A DNA stretch of 64,000 nucleotides from Pleodorina starrii (taxonomy: Eukaryota > Chlorophyta > Chlorophyceae > Chlamydomonadales > Volvocaceae): contig BRXU01000018.1 of NCBI GenBank assembly GCA_030267565.1, positions 806,001 through 870,000 on the forward strand, given 5' to 3'. Both the position numbers and the translations under genes were made by a program. Below the pieces are notes generated by a model. The model ran no database searches. It was not told where the DNA came from and saw only the letters and a program-made list of their open reading frames with translations. Within the stretch, counting starts at the first letter, position 1, and the number at the start of each line of letters is the position of its first letter. Below are positions 47,621-56,800 of this stretch, piece by piece.

Positions 47621-50600
47621 ATGTTTGCCAAGGGCGGCAACCCGCCCGCCACTGTATTGCTGATGATGCTGACAACCCTGGCGCTCCTGGAATCATTTTC
47701 TCTGGCCGCACCCTGCCAGTACCGTCTCTACGACTCGAGTGGAGTACGTGTGTCGGAGCTTGTCTTGGATGGGTCGAACGAGTACACTGGCAGTGTCCGC
47801 GCCGCCATGTCAAAGCTTCTGGTGGACGTGCCTAACGCCGATGGCACCTTCACAAATACAGAACCATCCTGGTATTGGCAAGCAGGAACCGCCGGATATA
47901 CGGCCGCTTTGCGATTTCTTACCGAGGATGAGTTTGCCCTCAACTATCCTGGAAATACATGCCCTTCCCCTTACGAGGTTGTGTATACGGCCAGTTCCTT
48001 CACAGTGGGCAGCAATCAAGTCTCCGTCAGCGCGATGTCTAACTGGATCAGTACGATGCCGACCATCGACTGCTCCTCGGTGACACGGCTAGTCCTCATG
48101 GGCTACACATATGACGTGAGTGCCTTTGCGCCCTTTTGGGCAATTGGTCAGATTGGTTGCTCTCCTAAGAGGGGCTTTGTCAGGTTCGGGGTCGACTGCT
48201 GCCCTTATCAACCGCCACCCAGCCCACCCAGCCCTCCACCACCCCTGCCACCATCACCACAGCCACCCTCCCCATTGCCACCCAGCCCACCCAGCCCTCC
48301 ACCACCCCTGCCACCATCACCACAGCCACCCTCCCCAGTGCCACCCAGCCCGCCATCTCCCCTCCCACCTTCACCGCCACCACCTAGCCCACCGACGCCA
48401 CCTTCACCGCTACCACCTAGTCCACCGACGCCACCTTCACCGCCACCACCTAGTCCACCGACGCCACCGTCCCCACCTCCACCTAGCCCACCGACGCCAC
48501 CTTCACCGCCACCACCCAGGCCACCATTACCTCCACCTCCACCCCCACCCCCACCACCATCTCTTACGACCATCCCATTATCCCCTCTGCCTAAGCTATC
48601 TTCCAGTCCCTCGCCCTCTCCCCCCTTTGTCACAGCACTTCCACCTTCTCCTCAACCCCCACTACCGCAACCTTCATCCCCACTTCATCCTTCCCCATTT
48701 CCTCCTACGCCTCCCCCACCACAGCCTCCACCGGTTCTTCCAGTGCCTCCACCTCCTTCCCCTTCTCCACCTTCACCAAACCCACCTTTCCCATTGCCGT
48801 CACCATCGCCGCCGCCACGTCCTCCATCTCCATCCCCACCTTCACCACCATCCCCTCCATCCCCAACCCCACCGCCACCGCCACGCCCTCCATCCCCATC
48901 TCATCCGCCGCCGCCGCGCCCTCCGTCCCCATCCCCACCGCCACCACCACGCCCATCGTCCCCATCTCCACCACCGCCACCGCATCCTTCGCCCCCCCCA
49001 CCTTCCTCACCCCCCACACCACCACCCCCAAGACCCTTCCGTCCACCACCCAAGTCCCCCCGGGTACCCAGCAATGATGCGCTGGTCACGAGCTTCCCCT
49101 TCTCCTCCTGTGACACGCGAGATGTCGCTCTGACCCCGTACCGTATGTCCTCACCGGTCGGCCCCTTCAACTCGACTTCCTCCAAAGCCACGTACTGCTT
49201 TCGGATCGCTGCTGTGGAGGCGGCAGACAGTGCCAGCCCGTGTTCATCCATCAAAGTAAACAAGATAGAGCTTATCGTCAGTAAGTGATGACATGAGCGG
49301 GTCGTCCATATAAGGAGCTGCCGGCTGAGGAATATTCGCAGGGTGATACCCATAATCCCTACCAACGGATTGGCCCAGGATTGGCCTGTTAGTCTTAAGT
49401 CAATGTCAGGCAAAATGGCTGCTCTGCAAAATGTTAGTTGACGTAAAAGTGACTTATTAGACTTAAAACTAAGCCAAAGGGTGCTTAGTAACTAACCCGC
49501 GGAGGTGCAGACATACGCACGCACGTAATGTGAAGTCATGTATTATCCCTAAATGTTTGAGGTACCTCGGCGTGTTGCCCTTGTTACCTTAACTTTTGCC
49601 CGTCCGATTATTCATTATTAATAAAAACAGTTCTCGTCATGAATAAATGGTTAGATAGACATAAATTTGAGTTGCGGTGCGGAAAAGCAAGAAGCGCCAC
49701 ACCCGTTTACAAACCCTGGGCATGCACCCCGCCAACTGTCGTCCCCCGTTGGGAAGGTGCAAGGGGATAAGAAAACCGCCGCTAAAGCACTCGTGCCGGC
49801 CGATGCGCGGCTAACCGCGACGCCGTTAGCTACTCTATCTCCGTGCCGGCCAGCTGCCACCAGCGGCACCCTGCCCAGCTGCCATCTAACCACAAAAAAC
49901 AAAGCGGCCGCAACGCAACCGGACGGCAACGAATACACCTACCAACCGACACGTGCGCCACCCCTGATTCCCTCGAGCGAAATAAAATGGGGCCCAGGCT
50001 AGCGATGGGGGAGGCAAAAGGGAACCAGAGTCAAGGCAAAACCTCCCCCGTCTTGGGACCGGCCTAAACCCGAAGGCACACGAACCCAAGGACAGACACA
50101 CACGGCACATACACGCAGAAACACGCGAGCGCGTGTATGGGAGACGACCCCTTCCTTCATTGAGGTCTAAACCTTATTCGTTGCGTGCGGCATGGGCAGG
50201 TGGTCGCCGACCAGCCATTTGCAGTTTGGTGCAACGTTTGGATCGATGTGTGCCCGCTTCACTTGCAGCAGGCGCATACACAGATGCAACGACTTGGGGC
50301 AGGTCTGACTGCACGGCCGCTGTGGCGGTATGGCACCGAGCCCATAACATGCACCAAACACTGCCACGTGTGCAGTCCCGCACTCGAGCTAGCTAGCTAG
50401 ACGCCTACACACCAAAGGATCACCATTATATATCACTGTCCCTGCAATAATCCCCAGCAACCGTAAGTAATGATTATCACTTTACAGACTAATGCCACAT
50501 GGGCATGCATGGGTCATGCATGGGTCCCAGCCAGCCTATTTCAGCACGCAGGCCCCCTTGGCCAACCAACGTCTCGGGCCTCTTCTCCCACTCCCTAGGG

Positions 50601-50994
50601 GCCCGCTCGTTCATTTTTATTTTTTTGGAAACACGGCATCACACTCGCTCTCCCCGACCCCTTTGCTCTGTTGTACATGATTACAGACCGCGCCTGTGTG
50701 GAGGAGAGTCCCAAGGCTGCTCATCTGGTCACCATCAACGGGGTGACCGTGTACCCCATTTACAGCCTCAAGACATGGCGTGGCGAGACGTATGGACTCA
50801 TGGGGATTAGCAAACTGGCCGACACGTTTCCGCTCACCCCCGCCGGCCGTCTGACAATGTGCATGGAAATGGCCCGCCAGAGCGCGTGTGCAGCACCGGA
50901 GCGGCTGTGCTACGGCAATAGCTGCGTTTACTCGCTGATTAACTCGGACTTCAGCTGCTGCCCAGTCAGTCAGGTGCCGGATGCTACTGCTTGA
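47621..50994 (+). CDS. Pherophorin-type extracellular matrix glycoprotein, two exons
   Basis: Secreted hydroxyproline-rich cell-wall/extracellular matrix protein of volvocalean algae. Exon 1 is 47621-49280 and exon 2 is 50687-50994, joined by GTAAGT and TTACAG borders in phase 1, giving 655 aa. The start is the ATG at 47621; the frame also opens at an upstream TTG, which I reject. Residues 1 to about 27 are a signal peptide (hydrophobic core VLLMMLTTLALL). An N-terminal Cys-containing globular domain follows to about residue 195. Residues ~196 to ~480 are a Pro/Ser rod of SPP, PPSP and PPPP units. The C-terminal pherophorin domain begins FPFSSC and contains TPYR, YCF, KIELIV and spaced cysteines (CAAPERLCYGNSC, then SCCP). 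The exon 2 frame fits exactly, which supports the intron although it is 1.4 kb long. TGTAA at 51684-51688 is a weak candidate polyadenylation signal. Confidence 0.92.
49281..50686 (+). other. 1.4-kb intron of the pherophorin gene
   Basis: Lies between exons 1 and 2 inside the C-terminal pherophorin domain. The donor is CA|GTAAGTG and the acceptor GATTACAG|AC. It contains no coherent coding sequence; a short GCTAGCTAG run occurs near 50390-50400. The sequence is distinctly more AT-rich than the exons. Confidence 0.8.
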
Positions 50995-51261
50995 TGCATG
51001 GAGTAACGCATGCATGCAGATGCTGTTGATGTGTTCGGTGCAGGGGGCGGCATGTTAGTTGAACGAATCCCGCCCCACCCCAGCGATCGATCAATTCTGC
51101 CTCGGGGTTTTGCGCACTTGCGACACAGCAACCGGGCTGCTGGTGAGCTCACCGTGGATCCGCGCCACGGCAGGCGCACAGCAATGAGCTGGAGTTGTTG
51201 GTGCGGGCTGTGGATTTCGGGTTGTGTGCGGGAGTGTCAGTAAGCGCGTGCACCGTAACTA

Positions 51262-51291
51262 CGGTCATGACCGTGCTCGAGCACGGTCCCC
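51262..51291. repeat. Overlapping perfect palindromes
   Basis: ACGGTCATGACCGT (14 bp) overlaps ACCGTGCTCGAGCACGGT (18 bp); both are perfect palindromes sharing ACCGT. A decayed second copy of the whole unit follows about 48 bases later (near 51300-51346). Possible roles are a cruciform, a transposase site or an RNA hairpin; none can be shown from the sequence. Confidence 0.7.
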
Positions 51292-51518
51292 AATAAATAC
51301 CGCAACTACGGTCAAGACCGTGCTCAGCATGCTCGAGCGTGCTCAGCCACGCCAGTGCAGATTAAGCCTGCCGAAATGCAGTGATAAAGCGTCTTAAGCT
51401 TGTGCAACCATATATTCCGACAGAAAATGGGGATTTGCCCATCCCTTGATTGCTTGCTGGTGTTGTTTTTATCACGCTATCTCGTGCGACTGCCACGGAG
51501 CGTAGCAAGTACTACGAA

Positions 51519-51588
51519 CTGTTCACTTTCCGTTGGGAACCGTTGGGAACCGTTGGGAACTGTTCACTTTCCGTTGGGAACCGTTGGG
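51519..51588. repeat. CGTTGGGAAC decamer repeats in a 41-bp duplication
   Basis: CTGTTCACTTTCCGTTGGGA followed by ACCGTTGGG occurs twice, 41 bases apart, and contains five CGTTGGG units in all. It lies inside the possible inverted-repeat element. No coding role. Confidence 0.8.
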
Positions 51589-52201
51589 CTCGTCGTCACT
51601 TGTTATTAATACATTTATTAGTTGCATATGTTCGGGACCCTTGCCGAGAAGGTTTCATTCGGTGCGGGTTCTCCTGGAGTTAGTGTAACTGAATCGCTCG
51701 GGCTATCCAGTGATAAAGCCCGGCGGCTGTGCGAGACAACTTATCTGTGTCTCGCATTTTGCAGCGTATTAAGCCTCGAAGTAGTAAATATTCACAAATC
51801 CGCGAACAGACAAACCGCGCTAAGCAGTCCTTTGTAACTTCGTTTGGTACGGTAATCCGTTCTCCGAGGAGGACATCCGTGCCCAGGTCGCCCTAGGAGG
51901 GAGCAGCGTAGCTCGCCTCCCGAAGGCGCGTGCTTAGCCACATCAGCTGGTCAGCGGAACCCTAGCTGGCGTGACATTTTGCTTTAGTGCACTTCATCCC
52001 AGCCATGCTATGTGAGACCTTGTGAGATGGCCGCCCTAGCTAGGCCTGTACGCCGGCAATTCTGGCTTGTAAAGATCATGTGCAAGGCATAGACCGCGCG
52101 AGCATGGCGGTTGTGGGTGTCTAGCAACGCAGAGCACGTTGTCAAAGCGGGCGCTTCCCTGGCGGCAGCCGCCTGAGCACGGTTCATGCCGTAATGACGG
52201 T

Positions 52202-52936
52202 TGCCACCGTGCTCAGAGTATTGCAGCCGTGCTCACGTGCTAAGTGTTGGTTCAATACATGGGCAGGCAAAGGGACGGTGGTTCGGGCTTTTCAGCAGAA
52301 CGGGTGTTTTGCAACGATCCGTTCAATGGCCATGTCGCCGACAGGCATGGGGATCCTCTACAGCCGGGGTCTTACCGTCAGGTTCAGGATATCTGGTCTT
52401 TCGACGCGGTAGATAGATAGTGTCGTCACCATGGGTGGCAGCGCGCGGTCGATCCACCGGTAGCCTTGCCGCCGTTGGCTGCCGTGTTCGCGCCCATAGC
52501 TAGTCGCCATGCATGCGGCGGCACACTACGCCATCGACGCGCACGATGTATGCACGCCGCCGTTACGTATCTGCGGGGCCTGTCGGAATTAGGCAGGTTC
52601 GTTGGCGCTGATTCTGGGCTTGCCGAAGGGGGTTCGGAGCCGCCGGTGTGTGTGGTTTGTTGTTTTGGCGAGCCGGGGGCTTAGGGATCAGCTGCTTCGG
52701 GCCAAGGGCCAGGCTCACAGCCCGTGGGTGATGGTGTAGTGTTGTCCTATCTAGGGGTTGCGAGCTGGTCAGCTAGGGTAGGTGAAGGGCAGAGTTTTTT
52801 GGGCAGGGCCCCAGCGCGAAGCGCCCAGGGGGGCCCCGCCCTGCTGTGGGATTGCCCATCGCTGTAGCGCCCTAGCTTTGCTACAGAAGCGGAGGCCTTA
52901 CCCCGACTGCAATGCCCGTCGCCGTAGCGCCTCTAG
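52202..52936. other. Intergenic, no gene seen
   Basis: About 0.7 kb with short open frames only. A GC-rich inverted repeat around CAGGGCCCC and GGGGCCCCGCCCTG occurs at about 52804-52843. Nothing else was recognised. Confidence 0.45.
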
Positions 52937-53188
52937 CCCTTGCGCTTCTCAGTATTTTACCCGGCATCAGGCGTGCAACGGCGCCGGTGACAATGCGACT
53001 GTACTGCCCCGTTACCGCCCACTTGTGTACTGCGAGATAACATATTGAGATCGCAACTCCTCTGGTGCTTAACCCTTCATTCATCACATTGTCTCAGGAC
53101 AGGACCAATTCCGGGTATGAGCGTGTTGGGTCACACGACTCAGCATCTGGGTACCAAGTAGTTTGACGCTCGCCTGACATAAGTTCGG
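52937..53188. repeat. 250-bp direct repeat, copy 2
   Basis: Same sequence and orientation as 47310-47558, about 5.6 kb away. It is followed by unrelated sequence and then by a reverse-transcriptase scrap rather than by a pherophorin start. The two copies differ by scattered substitutions and a 3-base insertion. Confidence 0.85.
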
Positions 53189-53460
53189 TAATAGCACAAG
53201 TAAGGGCCTCCGGCAGTCCCGCTTTTGGTGTAAGCAGGCCGTGTGTAGCGGACCAGCGTACATTCCGCCGTAGAGTTGTGGAACGCGTGGGTTGATAGAA
53301 AGACGAAGGACAGTCAGTGTGCTGCTGCCAGCGGTACGCAGCAGTAACAGGTCGGCTTGGAAAATTGGATTGCAGGTTCCGTCTCGCACGGGGTCGCAAA
53401 ATCGGGCCGCCGCGGCAGCCGCCGCCTCGGGCGCGTCAGGCCCGAGGCAGAGCGATGTAG

Positions 53461-53823
53461 GCTGCGTGGAAGGCGATTGGATCGGATGCACGCACGCTGC
53501 ACGTGTTCAAGCATGGCGTTCCCGTCGAGTTCTTCGGGGGTCGCTCACCGCCAGCGTTTGAGCCTCCCAGTTTTCCTGTCGATGCTGCGCAGCGTCGTTG
53601 GTGGTTGCTGGTTGGAGACGGAATAACCGCGTCTGGTTGCGTTGGGCGCCATGTATGCCCCGGGTGGACCCCGCCCGGTCTATCTGTTGCTCACGTGGTG
53701 AAAGCGTTCTGTGTGCCCAAGCTGGGCAGCGTGTCCTGGCGGTTGGTAGTTAACCTGAAGCGCATGCATGAATATCGCTCTCATTGGCCCTCTGCCCCTT
53801 GGACTTCAGACCGTGGGAGATAA
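53461..53823 (+). pseudogene. Fragment of a DIRS/Gypsy-like reverse transcriptase
   Basis: This frame is open from the stop at 53458-53460 and has no ATG start. It reads WKAIGSDARTLHVFKHGVP, then FEPPSFP, then CVPKLGSVSWRLVVNLKRM. This is the typical lead-in of DIRS and Ty3/Gypsy reverse transcriptases: a tryptophan region, then PK.GS..WR.VVNL. The catalytic motifs that should follow are missing, because the similarity ends where the LINE coding frame begins. It is therefore an old element cut by the LINE insertion or deleted earlier. Confidence 0.6.
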
Positions 53824-56800
53824 AGCAGAGCTACGACCGGTCTGCCTTGAAAAATGGCTAAATGAACAGGGAGACGCCCTACGCCGGGTCAATGGACGAA
53901 CCAAACTGACGCCCGCTGGAAGCTGGACGAACGTATTGTGCTGTAATGAAACGCATCTCAGCAGACTAACAGCTACGACCACAGAGCCAATCCAACCAGC
54001 ACACTCCCAAGTAATGGAAGAGCGCAATCATGGCCCGAGACGCTGGCCTCCGAAGCCTGCGCGCAACGAGACGGACAACATTAAGTGCAAATGGAATAGT
54101 CCGCACCCATTGCAGCCCCGAAAACCCATCCGACAGAAGCCCGCACTAGCGAAACATACGCAACGTGCTGGCACACTTAGTCGTGCTACCAAAACAGCAT
54201 CCTTTGAATCTACAAATAATGAAGCCCTACAAAACAACAGTGCCCCACTGAGAAGAGCTGCAACACTCGGTGAACGACCTGAATGGGACTGGAACGCGGA
54301 CGGATCGCCCTCGCCACGAACCTACCGGCTATGTGGAAGCTCCTGGAATGTTATACAGCACGAAGAATGCAGCAGCTGCCAATGGAGGAAGCCGAACCTA
54401 ATAGTCCGCCCGCCATGGGCCTCTGGGTCCCGCAAGCCACCATGGTCACCGGATAAAGCACAGCCTAATATGTGTGAGCCTCGACAAGATTCGATAATGC
54501 CAATGCAATGGCAAAACCCCCGCAATGCGAGGAAACTCCGGGAAAAGCAGTACATCAGTGAGCGGACGCCAGCAACTACCCACAGCAGACTATGCGAAAC
54601 CTCTGTCTCAATATGCGACGCATTTTCCACAAAGCAACGGCAAGCAAGAATGCTAAAACCTGCCTGGGAGCACCTGTACGGAACCCAGCCCGGACAGGCT
54701 TATAAACCGGCCGAGAACACAACACACCCTCTCCCATCGCCGCACCACGAGGCACTCAGCACCATGGCTCACTTTGTGCCCCCGCACCTGGTCGGTCGCT
54801 GCACCATCGGTGATGAATACGGCGTCGTGGCGGTTCAGTCGCGCGCTCTCCCACAAAACCGACTTGAAGGGCTGAAGAGGCACGGCACCCTCTCAACAGG
54901 GGCTGCGAACGCCATTGAGTCGAGCGCCTTGAGGACCAACCGAGGCACATGCGCCGCGAGCGACGCACAGCCCTACGGCAGCCGCGAACCCACCCCACAC
55001 AGCGTGAGAGGCCGGGAGCGACGGAACCTGAACGCCGTAGTCAGGACCAGCCTCTGGCTGCTGCGCCAGACGGGCATGACCCTGCTCCACTGGCTTCAGT
55101 TTGCAATGATGGCATACATACAGTTTCATATCCTGCTGTATCGTTACATGGTACTGGCGCCCCTGGCCGTCGCCCTTGCCCTTTACTGTGCACGCACCGC
55201 CGCTCTGATCACCAAACACCTCGCACACAGACTTTTGGCGGCGACACGACTAACCATGCAAGCCAACAGAACGCGACGAATACATGCCGAATGGACTCGA
55301 GTCGCCCATACAATACTACTCATGCCCCTCGCATTCACCCCAACCGCCCTAACCCTCGCCCTACAACCCCTGAACGACGTCGTCCACTATCTGATCTCTG
55401 CATTCCTCCTGATCTGGGCGGGACGCCTGATCCTCGTAACACTCGCCCTACCCCGAGGTGCCGCCCTGCTCCGCACCGTACGACATGCCATACACACCTT
55501 ACACGTCGGCGCCCGCCAAATATGGAACGCACCCGGACGCCTTGCACATCAGCTGGCATTCCTCACCATGCTCACCCTGATCTGCTGGCAACTGATCACA
55601 GGGGACATCATTGCACTATACCTCGCAGCCGGCATCCTCCTCATCTCAAGAATTATGCAGGCCACACCACCATTAGCACGCCTCGTGCACGGTCATGTTT
55701 GTGCCTGTGCTCTCGCCGGTCTGCTCACACACGTCCCAAACACGAGCCAAGGCACGGTTGCGCCCCTCGCAACGGCGCTCGCTCTGCTAGTCTTGGACAT
55801 CCCGGAAGCGACCCGCCGCAACCGACAACAACATGAGCCCCAATACGGAGGGCCCGACGAGATCACGACCCGACACGCTGCAACACCTGCCCACACGACC
55901 GGCACAAACAACGCGCCGCGACGCCCCGAGGACATCCCCTGGCCGCCACCGGGACACCCGCCCGAACAGGAAACCCCCACCTACCACGAAAGGCAACGAG
56001 CGCAGATGTGCATGATTCACGCCATTAACAACCTGCTCGGGGGCCCGTACATCGACCCACCCCACGTACTAAGCTACTGCCGTACCATGACAACACACAT
56101 GCAGCAGCAAGGCCTCCATGCAGCGGCCGCCATCTGGAAGCACGCGCACAACCCCATCACGGGCCACTTCTCCACCATAGTGCTGAACCACTACCTGCGC
56201 CACAACGTACGGATCCGCGACGCCAGCGGCAACACACTCCACGGCACACACATCGCATCAGTGAGCACCGAGCTCCCGATCCGCAAAGGGGACCCGCTCG
56301 ACACCCTCTGGGCACAACTCCCCCCCCACGCCCAAAGCTGGGGTTTCATAGTGCATCTCGAAGGCCATGCCGTCGCGGTCCGAAGGCAACACACGCATTG
56401 GTTCATCATCGACTCGCAATCGCCGCGCCCTTCACGGCTGACAACCAATTGGCCCCTCGCTCACGGCACTATCTACTGCCTCCAGCACCGGCGCAACAGC
56501 GCCCCATGTCAAACACATGTCGACCTCCGGAATGTCACGCCACCTGAGCAATGGACCGCAACCCTGACGACCAACACACAGAACGGACCCGCCGCCACCA
56601 CCACGGACACGACGGAACAGCACCAGACTGGCCACGACGACACACGCACACCACCGGAACCCACCCCCACCGAAGCGCTCCCCTCGCCCTCCCACGAGGG
56701 GAGAGCGACTGCAGAGCACGAGGCACCCCGGTACACCGCCGCCAGCCCAAACCCCACCCCGATGGAGGTAGATGACGCGGGCTCCCCCGAAATCGAAGCA

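Larger units (their letters stand above)
51252..52201. mobile_element. Possible short inverted-repeat element (MITE-like) behind the pherophorin
   Basis: The left end ACCGTAACTACGGTCATGAC followed by CGTGCTC (51253-51279) is similar, in reverse complement, to the right end (52175-52201). About 0.95 kb lies between them with no convincing open frame. Both ends also contain internal palindromes. No target-site duplication was identified, so the call rests only on the imperfect inverted ends. Confidence 0.4.
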
